DNA from: Dethiobacter sp.
GTDB lineage: Bacteria; Bacillota; Dethiobacteria; Dethiobacterales; Dethiobacteraceae
Assembly: GCA_018333455.1 (NCBI GenBank)
Contig: JAGXTN010000015.1
Coordinates: forward strand, 1-45,864
Direction of reading: 5' to 3'
Length of the DNA: 45,864 bases
Shown: positions 14,623-23,214 of the stretch, in pieces
Position numbering within the stretch: position 1 is the stretch's first letter
How the letters are laid out: every line of letters starts with the position of its first letter
The notes under the pieces: generated by a model
What the model was told of the DNA's origin: nothing
Database searches by the model: none
What the model saw: only the letters and a program-made list of their open reading frames with translations
Translations under genes and position numbers: made by a program

Positions 14623-16278
14623 ATGATAAAAAAAGTCTCTGTAACACAATATCGGAAATTAAAGAACTTGGAGTTTGATTTTACAGAGAGATTGAATATA
14701 CTTTCTGGCACCAATGGAACTTGTAAAACATCATTACTTCATATTGTAAGTAACTCGTTTCAAGCTGTAACGAAAACTTGTAGTTGGATCCAAGATCCCG
14801 CATGTTTAGAGATTATCAAAAAAGTAAATAGCATTACTAATCCGAAAATAGAAAGTCTAACAAAAGGTGACAAACAGCATAATGACCCAACAAATGGGCA
14901 GAAAGGAACCATCTTTACTGTCGAATATTTTAGCAGAGAACCTTTATCGTTCAGGAAACACGATTCAAAATTGAGCAATAGATATGCAGTTAAGCCTTAC
15001 TACACGAGAGGTACAAGTGATAAACTACCGTACTGTCCTATTATTTATTTAGGATTGGCAAGGCTAGTTCCATTTGGTGAGTATCAAAATGATGAGGCAA
15101 TTGAAGGTGTTAAAAAAAGTTTACCTGCTCAATATCAACAAGAGATAGCGAATATTTATAGACGTTTTACAGGTATTAACATATCTTCATCAGCTCCACA
15201 AAAAATGGGTGATATAAAGGTTAGGTCTGACTTTGCCAGTGACTCATCGGGAATAGATTCAAATACGATTTCAGCTGGTGAGGATAACCTTTTTATTTTA
15301 ATCACTGCTATAGTATCACTTAAGTATTATTATGAATCGATTATGTCAGCAAATGAGATTGAAAGTATCCTATTAATTGATGAATTAGATGCCACTCTAC
15401 ATCCATCATTACAATCAAAATTATTAGACCTTTTTCTTGAGTACTCGCAGAATTTTAAAATTCAAGTTATTTTTACAAGTCATAGCTTGTCATTATTAGA
15501 ATATGCTTTAAAGAAAAAAGATAATGTTATTTATTTAATTGACAATGTTACAAGCGTTATTAAAATGGCGTCACCGGATATATATAAAATAAAAATGTAT
15601 CTTCATAATCAAACCAGAGATGACATATACACAAGTAAAGTAATACCTGTTTTCACAGAAGATTTAGAGGCACGTATTTTTTTAAATATTATATTTGACT
15701 ATCTCGAAGTCCAATTAGCTGGGTTTGCAAATGTAAGGAGGTTTTTCCATCTCGTTAATGCAAATATAGGTGCCACTAATTTAGTTAACATATTTAGTGA
15801 TACGTACTTGCTAAAGTCAACTATGCAATCAGTTTGCATTCTGGACGGCGACCAGAGTCCGGACTTAAATAAACATATCATTACTCTGCCTGGGGCAGCT
15901 TCTCCTGAAGAAATGATCATGAACTATTCTATTCAATTATTTGATAATGACGATCCCTTTTGGACTAATGAAACGATACTAAATCTAGGTTTTGGGAAAG
16001 TGTATTATCAAAACAACATTCGGCCAGATATAGACGGAATTCCTGCAAAACTTCAAGCATTAAGATATGCAGGTGAATCTACACACGGCAAAGAAAGAGA
16101 GCTGAGGAAAAAAGTCTTTCAAAAACACCAACGTTTTTTTGAGATGTTATTTAAACACTGGGTAAACAATGATGAACATAGTGAGCAAATAAACAAATTT
16201 ACCAAGGGGCTTTATGCTATGTTCAGGAAAGCAGCTGAATTCCATGGAATTAACCCTAATGAATGGGTCATAGAATGA
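14623..16278 (+). CDS. OLD-like ABC/AAA ATPase with C-terminal TOPRIM-like region
   Basis: 551 residues, ATG behind TTTTGGAGGTG. Domain order: Walker A variant GTNGTCKT (29-36, Cys34 in place of Gly), an ABC-like signature SAGE (217-220), Walker B LLIDE (250-254), and H-loop TSH with His287, as in AAA_21/OLD ATPases. The second half has TOPRIM-like marks: VFTEDLEAR (Glu346, Glu349), LDGDQ (Asp408, Asp410), then LPGAASPEEM. By family, OLD-type proteins are ATP-controlled nucleases, often in anti-phage systems. The next gene, 33 nt on, is an adenine methyltransferase, so a restriction-like pair is plausible. Both genes are clearly more AT-rich than their flanks, which suggests separate acquisition. 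Confidence 0.85.
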   Translation: MIKKVSVTQYRKLKNLEFDFTERLNILSGTNGTCKTSLLHIVSNSFQAVTKTCSWIQDPACLEIIKKVNSITNPKIESLTKGDKQHNDPTNGQKGTIFTVEYFSREPLSFRKHDSKLSNRYAVKPYYTRGTSDKLPYCPIIYLGLARLVPFGEYQNDEAIEGVKKSLPAQYQQEIANIYRRFTGINISSSAPQKMGDIKVRSDFASDSSGIDSNTISAGEDNLFILITAIVSLKYYYESIMSANEIESILLIDELDATLHPSLQSKLLDLFLEYSQNFKIQVIFTSHSLSLLEYALKKKDNVIYLIDNVTSVIKMASPDIYKIKMYLHNQTRDDIYTSKVIPVFTEDLEARIFLNIIFDYLEVQLAGFANVRRFFHLVNANIGATNLVNIFSDTYLLKSTMQSVCILDGDQSPDLNKHIITLPGAASPEEMIMNYSIQLFDNDDPFWTNETILNLGFGKVYYQNNIRPDIDGIPAKLQALRYAGESTHGKERELRKKVFQKHQRFFEMLFKHWVNNDEHSEQINKFTKGLYAMFRKAAEFHGINPNEWVIE

Positions 16279-16311
16279 TGCATGCTAAATGAAAATAAGG
16301 GAGGTGACTTT

Positions 16312-17160
16312 ATGCCAACCACTCTATCTCCATTACGGTATCCTGGTGGAAAAACAAAGTTCTATCCTTATGTAAAAGCTATTTTAGAATGCAATGATTT
16401 ATTAGGACAAACATATATAGAGCCATTTGCAGGTGGAGCTGGCCTTGCCATAAAACTTCTTCTTAATGGTGATGTAAAAAAGATTGTAATTAATGACTAT
16501 GATCCGTCAATCTACGCCTTCTGGCAAAGCGTTTTATATCATACAGACGATTTTTGCAACCGTATTTTTAATACCGAGATTACTATTCCTGAATGGCAAA
16601 AGCAAAGAGAAATATACTTAGCTCAGGATTTAAACAAAACGTTAGAATTGGGATTCGCTACATTTTTTTTAAACAGAACTAATGTCTCCGGTGTAATTAA
16701 GGGTGGCATAATCGGAGGAAATAACCAAACCGGCACTTATAAAATGGATGCTCGTTTTAACAAAAATAATTTAATAAGGCGTATTCTGAACATAGCGCAC
16801 TATAAGGATAGGATAGTATTATTTAACCTGGATGCCAATGATTTGCTTCAACCAAACAATCTTAGGCAATTTTATAAGGCCTTTATTAATTTTGATCCAC
16901 CATATGTGAAAAAGGGAGATCAATTGTATGAAAACTCCTTTACAGAAAAGGATCATCGAACCCTTTCAAGAATTATTGCTCAATGCGGTAGAAAATGGAT
17001 GGTTACTTACGATATATGTCCATTGGTAGCGGAGTTGTATAGTAATTATCGTCATAGTTTCCTTGATGTCACATATAGTATTCAAAATAGTAAAAAGTCA
17101 AAGGAATATGTTTTTTTTAGTGACAATTTAGATCTTCCATCAGTAATAACACTGTATTGA
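16312..17160 (+). CDS. D12-class DNA N6-adenine methyltransferase (Dam-like)
   Basis: 282 residues from ATG 16312, which follows GGGAGGTGAC; an in-frame ATG at 16282 has no good site. Motifs: LRYPGGK (8-14), cofactor motif EPFAGGAG (37-44), NRTNVSG, and catalytic DPPY (195-198). This is the order of the alpha/D12 group (Dam, DpnM type). It adds a methyl group to the N6 of adenine in a site not readable here. It lies 33 nt after the ATPase/TOPRIM gene with the same AT-rich composition and ends before a terminator. It may protect DNA from the partner protein, or be an orphan phage methylase. Confidence 0.92.
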   Translation: MPTTLSPLRYPGGKTKFYPYVKAILECNDLLGQTYIEPFAGGAGLAIKLLLNGDVKKIVINDYDPSIYAFWQSVLYHTDDFCNRIFNTEITIPEWQKQREIYLAQDLNKTLELGFATFFLNRTNVSGVIKGGIIGGNNQTGTYKMDARFNKNNLIRRILNIAHYKDRIVLFNLDANDLLQPNNLRQFYKAFINFDPPYVKKGDQLYENSFTEKDHRTLSRIIAQCGRKWMVTYDICPLVAELYSNYRHSFLDVTYSIQNSKKSKEYVFFSDNLDLPSVITLY

Positions 17161-17180
17161 AAAAAATAGAGAACCAAACG

Positions 17181-17209
17181 TTGACATTTGCCAAAAACCC
17201 GTTTATTCT
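17181..17209 (+). promoter_or_regulatory. Candidate late promoter
   Basis: TTGACA (17181-17186), 17-bp spacer, TATTCT (17204-17209). It is followed by two terminators before the first packaging gene, an arrangement that recalls an antitermination-controlled late promoter. Confidence 0.6.
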
Positions 17210-17236
17210 TAAAGTAGTTACCTGTCTCTAATACAT

Positions 17237-17268
17237 AAAACGTCGCTGAAGCGGCGTTTTTCGTTTTT
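17237..17268 (+). terminator. Rho-independent terminator after the methyltransferase
   Basis: AAAACGTCGC, loop TGAA, GCGGCGTTTT (one G-T pair), then TCGTTTTT. It ends the ATPase-methyltransferase transcript and any transcript from the promoter at 17181. Confidence 0.8.
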
Positions 17269-17275
17269 ACAACAC

Positions 17276-17302
17276 AAAGGGCCTTCGGGCTCTTTTTCTT
17301 TT
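17276..17302 (+). terminator. Second terminator, UUCG type
   Basis: AAAGGGCC, loop TTCG, GGCTCTTT (one G-T pair), then TTCTTTT. It stands right before the ribosome binding site of the first HNH gene, so it could also act as an attenuator of the late operon. Confidence 0.7.
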
Positions 17303-17313
17303 GGAGTGATTAA

Positions 17314-17619
17314 ATGATACCAAAGGTTAAGCGGTTGACAGATAGCAAAACCGTAGAGGCCTGCAGGAAAAACTGGTGTGAGGTCTGCGGCCAGCGCTCA
17401 CATGGTGAGCCTCACCATATTATCACTCGAGGCGCCGGCGGTCCTGATCACCGATACAACCTGATTCAGTTATGCTGGATGTGCCACTATGGAAAAGTGC
17501 CAGCAGCGGAACTTCCCAAAGAAATCCTTTTTGGCTTTGTGGCCAAACGGGAAGGGACTACTGTGGCCATCATTAAGGACACACTTAACCGGATACGGCG
17601 TGGGGAATATGAATTATAA
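17314..17619 (+). CDS. HNH-like nuclease-fold protein 1
   Basis: 101 residues, ATG behind TTGGAGTG. CEVCGQRSHGEPHHIITRG, then GGPDHRYNLIQLCWMCHYG has the two zinc cysteine pairs and the His-His-Asn order of an HNH finger. A helical C-terminus follows. First of three HNH-type genes before the terminase. HNH proteins of this position assist cos cleavage by terminase in several phages (HK97 gp74 type), but which of the three does so is not clear. Confidence 0.75.
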   Translation: MIPKVKRLTDSKTVEACRKNWCEVCGQRSHGEPHHIITRGAGGPDHRYNLIQLCWMCHYGKVPAAELPKEILFGFVAKREGTTVAIIKDTLNRIRRGEYEL

Positions 17620-17896
17620 AAATCCAAAGTGGATAAGAAAAAGGGCGGTTATCTTACGACGGGATGGTTATGTGTGCCGGGAGTGCAGGCGCTTTGGCAA
17701 GACCAAAGAGGCCACAACAGTACATTATATCCTACCGGCAGAAGAGCGGTCTGACCTCGCATGGGAGAATGATAACCTGTTAAGTCTGTGTGGCAACTGC
17801 CATGATGCTATGCACGACCGTAATAACAATACACTAACCGTGAAAGGGATGGAGTGGGTGGAGAGGCTACCCCCCCACCTTCGGGCAAAAAACTGA
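17609..17896 (+). CDS. HNH endonuclease-like protein 2
   Basis: 95 residues, ATG 17609 overlapping the previous gene by 11 nt, with GGGGA upstream. KNPKWIRKRAVILRRDGYVC, RECRRFGKTKEATTVHYILP, then DNLLSLCGNCHDAMH is an HNH finger with two Cys pairs. The first active-site His is preceded by Val (VHYI) as in many phage forms. No other domain. Coupled to gene 1 by overlap. Confidence 0.8.
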   Translation: MNYKNPKWIRKRAVILRRDGYVCRECRRFGKTKEATTVHYILPAEERSDLAWENDNLLSLCGNCHDAMHDRNNNTLTVKGMEWVERLPPHLRAKN

Positions 17897-17981
17897 AAAG
17901 CCAGGGGACCGGTTTGCGGGACTTCTTCCAATAGAGCGAACCCTGAAAATGTTTTTCTGGAATGTGATGGGAGGACAGGTC

Positions 17982-18317
17982 ATGCCGATGAAGCCACATA
18001 GCCCTTGCTCTTCGCCGGGTTGCCAAAAGTATGCGGTGGAAGGCGGCAGGTGCGCCGCGCATAAACGGGAGCCTTGGCCAGGTCGCCGGGGTTTTGCGGG
18101 GTATGGCACCGATTACAAGCGGGTGCGGCGGCAGGTGCTGCGCGAAGAGCCGCAATGTGCGCTTTGTGGGTCAACAGCGTCAACCGTTGACCATATCCTC
18201 CCAGTGTCGAGAGGCGGCGGGCATGAGAGAACCAACCTGCGGGCGCTGTGCAAGCCCTGCCATGACGCGAGGAGCAAGAAACAGGCGCAAAAAAAGAACT
18301 CCGAAAGCGGGGGTTGA
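17982..18317 (+). CDS. HNH endonuclease 3 (terminase-linked)
   Basis: 111 residues from ATG 17982 (GGGAGGAC upstream; ATG 17949 is in frame but lacks a site). An N-terminal Cys/His cluster (CSSPGCQKYAVEGGRC) is followed by the DUF-like YGTDYKRVRRQVL helix and a classic HNH: CALCGSTASTVDHILPVSRG, then HERTNLRALCKPCHDAR. This type is the usual neighbour of P27 small terminase and HK97 terminase and is needed for cos cleavage and packaging in studied phages. Confidence 0.88.
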   Translation: MPMKPHSPCSSPGCQKYAVEGGRCAAHKREPWPGRRGFAGYGTDYKRVRRQVLREEPQCALCGSTASTVDHILPVSRGGGHERTNLRALCKPCHDARSKKQAQKKNSESGG

Positions 18318-18443
18318 TATGCGTTTGGGTGCATCATTTTGTGTCCTAAGTGGGGGTAGGGGGGTCAAAAAAGCTACAAAGTGGGGCACGCGGCGGCGAG
18401 CCGGCAGTGTCGTGCAAGTTTTCGCGAAATGGGGGTAGGGGCT
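18318..18443. other. Gap before small terminase, possible cos region
   Basis: A 126-bp gap between the HNH gene and the small terminase, unusual in this packed operon. It has two G-runs, AGTGGGGGTAGGGGGGTC (18349-18366) and AATGGGGGTAGGGGC (18428-18442), in direct order. cos sites of HK97-type phages commonly lie here. There is no direct proof. Confidence 0.35.
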
Positions 18444-18962
18444 ATGACCAAGGGACGCAAACCAAAACCGACAACGCTCAAGGTACTTGCTGGCAATCCT
18501 GGCAAGCGTCCGTTGCCCGTCAACGAACCAAAACCAGCACCAGTTGCTCCGAAGTGTCCGAGCTGGCTAAGCAAAGATGCAAAAAAAGAGTGGCGTCGTA
18601 TTGCGCCCCAATTAGAGCGGCTTGGTTTGTTGACAGAGCTTGACATGGCAACCTTGGCGGGATATTGCCACAGCTACGCGCAGATGATTGAAGCGCAGGC
18701 ATATCTTGCTAAGCATGGTTTGAGTTTCAAAATTCCGAAGCGTGACAAGGACGGCGAAGTAGTTGGCATTTATGCTCAACAATGGCCTGAAGTTAGTATT
18801 GTGCGTCAGTGCAAAGCTGAGGTATTGCGCTACTCATCGCTTTTCGGTATGTCGCCCTCGGATCGCAGCAGGATGAGCGTGCCGGGCGCAGATGAAGGCG
18901 ACGGCATGGAGTTGCTGCTGTCAGGGGTGAAACAAAATGTTCGACCAGGCAAAGGCCGATAA
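18444..18962 (+). CDS. Terminase small subunit, P27 family
   Basis: 172 residues from ATG 18444. Recognised by TKGRKPKPTTLKVLAGNPGK, then CPSWLSKDAKKEWRRIAPQL, LTELDMATLAGYCHSYAQMI and the closing SDRSRMSVP. The P27 family binds phage DNA near cos and hands it to the large subunit. The end overlaps the large terminase gene by 26 nt. Confidence 0.92.
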   Translation: MTKGRKPKPTTLKVLAGNPGKRPLPVNEPKPAPVAPKCPSWLSKDAKKEWRRIAPQLERLGLLTELDMATLAGYCHSYAQMIEAQAYLAKHGLSFKIPKRDKDGEVVGIYAQQWPEVSIVRQCKAEVLRYSSLFGMSPSDRSRMSVPGADEGDGMELLLSGVKQNVRPGKGR

Positions 18963-20562
18963 AGCAATAAATTTCTTTCGCAGGCTGAGGCATACAAAAG
19001 GTCAATGGCGCGGCGTGCCGTTTACGGTGCTCCCGTGGCAGGAGCAGATGCTGTCAGACGTATTCGGCACTGTGCGCGAGAATGGATATAGGCAATATAA
19101 GACGGCGTACCTTGAAATTGGGAAAAAACAAGGGAAAAGTGAAGTCGGCGCCGGTATCGGCCTCTACTGCTTGACGTCTGACGATGAGTGGTCTGCGGAG
19201 ATTTACGGCTGCGCTGCTGATAGGCAACAGGCGAGCATTGTTTTTGACGTCGCGGTGGACATGGTTGATATGAGCCCGTCTTTGCGAAAGCATGTAAAGC
19301 CGATTCTTTCAAAAAAACGGCTGGTATACCTGCCAACGAAATCATTTTACCAAGTATTATCAGCGGATTCATACAGTAAGCATGGCTTCAACGTCCATGC
19401 AGTGATTTTTGATGAATTGCATGCACAACCGAACAGAGGGCTGTACGATGTCATGACACAGGGCAGTGGCGATGCGAGAAATCAACCGTTGTATTTTGTT
19501 ATCACTACCGCCGGAGACGACCCCGACCGGGAAAGCATCGGATGGGAAGTACACAAAACAGCGGAATCCGTTTTGCTGGGGCTAAAAAAGGATCCGACGT
19601 TCTACGCTATGATATATGGGCTTGACCGTGGAAACGGGCGCATTTGGACAGGCCGCCAATTTGAGAAGGCAAAAGAACCCTGGGCAGAAGAAGATGTCTG
19701 GCGCAAAGTATGGGGCAATAAAAAAATATGGGCAAAGGTTAACCCGTCGTTAGGACACACCGTAACGATTGATAAGGTGCAGGAACACTATACCGCGGCG
19801 CAAGGGAGCCACGCACAAGAAAAAAACTTTCGCTGGCTGCGCTTGAACTGTTGGGAAACGTTCAAGCTGACAAAATGGCTCGGGCTGGATTTTTGGGATC
19901 TGTGCAAGGATAAAGTTGATGAAAAAAGGCTGATTGGGCGGCCATGTTACGGCGGCATAGACTTATCTAGCAAAATCGACATGACCGCTTTTGTGCTCGT
20001 TTTCCCTCCCGACGACATCAACAAAAAGTGGGCGGTACTGTCGCGCTTTTGGATTCCGGAGGATAGAGTGCGCGAACGGTACGAAACTGATAAAGTTGAC
20101 TACCCGGAGTGGGTGCGGAGCGGGGATTTAAAAACGACGCCGGGCAACGTCATTGATTACGGGTTTATCGAGCACGAGGTGCTTGCGCTCAGGGATATGT
20201 ACGACATTAGGGAGATTGGTTATGACCCGTGGCAAGCGATGCAGACGGCAGTCAACCTGGGTGACGAGGGGCTGGCGATGGTTGAAGTTAGGCAAGGTTT
20301 CAAGTCTATGTCCCCGCCGATGAAAGAGATTGAGCAGCTGGTGCGCGGGAAAAAGCTCGTGCATGGAGGGCACCCGATCATGCGCTGGAATGTCGGCAAC
20401 GTGGTGACAAAAGTAGACGAAAATGAAAACATTCGTCCGGTCAAAGATAGAAAGACGGAGCGTATAGATGGGCTAGTGGCCATGATAAACGCCATGGCGA
20501 GAGCGATGCTGCACACCGATACAACGTCAGTTTATGAGGAACGCGGGATATTAACTTTTTAG
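18937..20562 (+). CDS. Terminase large subunit
   Basis: 541 residues. The ATPase domain includes an entry motif LPWQEQML, the Walker A position EIGKKQGKSE (degenerate, as usual in this family) and Walker B HAVIFDELHA. The nuclease domain begins YGGIDLSSKIDMTAF with its metal-binding Asp, followed by GYDPWQAM. It powers packaging of DNA into the prohead and cuts at cos. It overlaps the small subunit by 26 nt; the portal follows after 20 nt. Confidence 0.95.
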   Translation: MFDQAKADKAINFFRRLRHTKGQWRGVPFTVLPWQEQMLSDVFGTVRENGYRQYKTAYLEIGKKQGKSEVGAGIGLYCLTSDDEWSAEIYGCAADRQQASIVFDVAVDMVDMSPSLRKHVKPILSKKRLVYLPTKSFYQVLSADSYSKHGFNVHAVIFDELHAQPNRGLYDVMTQGSGDARNQPLYFVITTAGDDPDRESIGWEVHKTAESVLLGLKKDPTFYAMIYGLDRGNGRIWTGRQFEKAKEPWAEEDVWRKVWGNKKIWAKVNPSLGHTVTIDKVQEHYTAAQGSHAQEKNFRWLRLNCWETFKLTKWLGLDFWDLCKDKVDEKRLIGRPCYGGIDLSSKIDMTAFVLVFPPDDINKKWAVLSRFWIPEDRVRERYETDKVDYPEWVRSGDLKTTPGNVIDYGFIEHEVLALRDMYDIREIGYDPWQAMQTAVNLGDEGLAMVEVRQGFKSMSPPMKEIEQLVRGKKLVHGGHPIMRWNVGNVVTKVDENENIRPVKDRKTERIDGLVAMINAMARAMLHTDTTSVYEERGILTF

Positions 20563-20582
20563 CGGAGGGAGGCAGGCAACCA

Positions 20583-22571
20583 TTGAGCATGTGGGCGCGG
20601 GTGTTTGGTAGGCGGTCGATAGAAAATCCAACAGTGCCGATATCGTCGCAAGAAATAAACAGAATTTTTGGGGTGGAGCAAGCCACCGCCGGAGTAAATG
20701 TGAACGAACAAACCGCTATGCGCAACGTGGCGGTTTTTGCTTGTATCCGCATTCTGGCGGAGACACCTGCGTCGTTGCCTTTGCTGGTATATCACCGACT
20801 TGCGAATGGCGGCAAGGAGCGGGCATATAACCACCCGACATATCCGGTACTGCACGACATGGCTAATCCAGAAATGACGGCAATGACGCTGCGGGAGACA
20901 ATTCAAGGGCACGCGGTGAGCTGGGGGAATGGGTATGCATACATCGTCAGAGAGCACGGATGGGTAAAAGAGTTGTGGCCGTTGTTGCCAAGCAGGACAA
21001 AGCCGGAGCGAATAAAGGGTGAGTTGGTTTACAGGGTAATATTGCCAACTGGGGAGCCGCGCACACTTGACCCAAATGATGTTTTGCATATCCCTGGGTT
21101 TGGGTTTGACGGTCTGAAGGGCTATAGCCCTATCCAACTTGCGAAGGAAGCTATCGGGCTGGGGTTAGCCGCAGAAGAATTTGGCTCTAGGTTCTTTGGG
21201 CAAGGGACAAACCTTGGTGGTGTGGTTGAGCACCCTAACAAACTAAGCCAGCAAGCACACGAAAACTTGAAGTCATCGCTGGCGCAAAAGTACCAGGGGT
21301 TAGGCAAGTCTCATTTACTGCTACTCCTTGAAGAAGGCATGAAATATCAGAAGATCGGCGTTGATCCTGATTCAGCGCAATTTTTGGAGACGCGAAAGTA
21401 CCAGGTCGCGGATATCGCCAGGTTGTTTCGCATTCCACCACACATGATAGCAGACTTAGAACACGCCACTTTTTCTAATATTGAGCATCAGTCCATAGAT
21501 TTTGTTGTTCACACGTTGCGGCCGTGGTTGGTGCGGTGGGAGCAGGCGATTAACTATAAACTTTTTACACCAAGCGAGCGCAAGCACTACTTCGCGGAGC
21601 ACATGGTAGACGGCTTGCTGCGGGGCGATGCAAAAAGCAGAGCGGAAGCGCTGTCTACGCTGCGGCAGAACGGTATTATAAGCGCTGACGAATGGCGGGC
21701 AATTGAGAACATGAACCCGCAAGAAGGGGGTGTCGGCAAGGTTTATCTAGTTAATGCAGCAATGGTGTCGGTGCCATCGGCAGCGGGAGAAGTGGTGCAA
21801 CCTTTGGAGCAAAAGCAAGTACGATCCGTTGAAACGCGCGGAGAGGATAGTGGCGTGTATGCACGGTTGCGACTGGCTAGGGCGTTTAATATTGCGTTTA
21901 TTGACGTGGGGCAGCGGATTGTCCGGCGCGAGAAGTCAGACATCATAAAAGTGGGGCTAAAAGTGCTTGACGAGCGCAATCTTGACCGTTTTGACCGTTG
22001 GCTAGAGGATTTCTACCGTGATGCAACTGGATGGATCGCTAAAACCATAACTCCGTTGGCACACAGTTATACGGAGTCTGTCCATGCTCTGGTCGCCGAA
22101 GAAATAGACGCTCTGCCAGGCATGACACGAGCGCTTGTGGAGTTTGTTGACCAGTACGTTGATGCCTTCACTGCACGTTATACATCATCATCGCTGGGGC
22201 AACTGCAGCACGTTATCAAGCGGGCGATAGAGGATAATGCTGACATCGCAGAGGCAATACAGATCCGCCTAACGGAGTGGGAAGAACGCCGCCCGAGCAA
22301 GATTGCCATGAACGAAACGATGCAACTAGGCAATGCGGTTGCGCTTACTGTGCTAAAAGAGGCGGGCGCTAGTCGTGTGCGGTGGGTTAATACCGGCTCA
22401 AAAACGTGTCCTTACTGCCAGCCGATGGACGGAAGGGTGGTGGCGATAGGCAATCAGTTTGTCCACGACGGAGACGCGCTGCTATCGCTCGAGGGCGAGA
22501 TGAAGATTTATCGGGACACTACACACCCCCCATTGCATCAAGGGTGCAGATGCATGATTGCGCGAGGATAA
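20583..22571 (+). CDS. Portal protein fused to Mu-F/SPP1 gp7-like head morphogenesis domain
   Basis: 662 residues, TTG start behind GGAGGGAGG. Residues about 1-400 are an HK97-type portal (VFACIRILAETPASLPLLVY, DVLHIPGFGFDGLKGYSPIQ, VADIARLFRIPPHMI). The C-terminal part ends with the Mu F domain mark: TGSKTCPYCQPMDGRVV and HPPLHQGCRCMIARG. Portals of this type are usually about 400 residues with the F-like protein encoded apart, so this is a natural fusion. The portal is the ring through which DNA enters; Mu-F-like proteins are minor head proteins that may be injected. Confidence 0.9.
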   Translation: MSMWARVFGRRSIENPTVPISSQEINRIFGVEQATAGVNVNEQTAMRNVAVFACIRILAETPASLPLLVYHRLANGGKERAYNHPTYPVLHDMANPEMTAMTLRETIQGHAVSWGNGYAYIVREHGWVKELWPLLPSRTKPERIKGELVYRVILPTGEPRTLDPNDVLHIPGFGFDGLKGYSPIQLAKEAIGLGLAAEEFGSRFFGQGTNLGGVVEHPNKLSQQAHENLKSSLAQKYQGLGKSHLLLLLEEGMKYQKIGVDPDSAQFLETRKYQVADIARLFRIPPHMIADLEHATFSNIEHQSIDFVVHTLRPWLVRWEQAINYKLFTPSERKHYFAEHMVDGLLRGDAKSRAEALSTLRQNGIISADEWRAIENMNPQEGGVGKVYLVNAAMVSVPSAAGEVVQPLEQKQVRSVETRGEDSGVYARLRLARAFNIAFIDVGQRIVRREKSDIIKVGLKVLDERNLDRFDRWLEDFYRDATGWIAKTITPLAHSYTESVHALVAEEIDALPGMTRALVEFVDQYVDAFTARYTSSSLGQLQHVIKRAIEDNADIAEAIQIRLTEWEERRPSKIAMNETMQLGNAVALTVLKEAGASRVRWVNTGSKTCPYCQPMDGRVVAIGNQFVHDGDALLSLEGEMKIYRDTTHPPLHQGCRCMIARG

Positions 22572-22584
22572 GGAGGCTATGCAG

Positions 22585-23214
22585 ATGAAGCTCGAATACA
22601 GGGAATTTCCCGTTATGGAATTACGGTTAGACGACGGCGGGGAGCAGACCAAAAAACTAACAGGCTATGCAGCAGTATTCAATAAGCTCTCGGAAAACCT
22701 AGGCGGCTTCCGTGAAAAAATCGCCCCTGGCGCGTTTACAAAAACAATACAGTCGGCAGACGTCAGGTTGCTTATCAATCACGAGGGGTTGCCGCTGGCC
22801 CGCACTAAGTCTCACACGTTAATACTGGTCGAGGACGCAGACGGTTTGCGGTTTGAGGCTAACATGGACATTTCTGACCCCGATGTGCAGCGCATCGTCC
22901 CGAAGATGAAGCGCAACGACTTAAACCAGATGTCCTTTGGTTTTTACACTGTTTCGGATAAATGGGAACACCCAGCGGAAAAGAGCAACAAGGAAAGCAT
23001 TAGGACTTTGCTGGAGGTTGATTTGTTCGACATCAGCATAGTTACCTTCCCTGCGTATCCACAGACCAGCGCTAGCATACGGTCTGCGAAAGAGGTATAC
23101 GATTCTTACCTCGCATCCCTGCAGGTGCAGGATGATGCGATTAAGATAGAGCAACAGCGGGCGCTGGATGCTCACCGCGAAAGACAAATAAAAATTTGGA
23201 GGTATCAAGCATGA
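22585..23214 (+). CDS. HK97-family prohead protease
   Basis: 209 residues from ATG 22585, which is 8 nt after AAGGAGG; the ATG at 22579 and the TTG at 22558 fit less well. LTGYAAVFNKLSENLGGFRE, KIAPGAFTKTI, DVRLLINHEG (catalytic His), and later FDISIVTFPAYPQTSA (catalytic Ser region, here Ser in ISIVT or SAS). It cleaves the capsid delta domain during prohead maturation. Its stop overlaps the capsid start as ATGA. Confidence 0.93.
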   Translation: MKLEYREFPVMELRLDDGGEQTKKLTGYAAVFNKLSENLGGFREKIAPGAFTKTIQSADVRLLINHEGLPLARTKSHTLILVEDADGLRFEANMDISDPDVQRIVPKMKRNDLNQMSFGFYTVSDKWEHPAEKSNKESIRTLLEVDLFDISIVTFPAYPQTSASIRSAKEVYDSYLASLQVQDDAIKIEQQRALDAHRERQIKIWRYQA

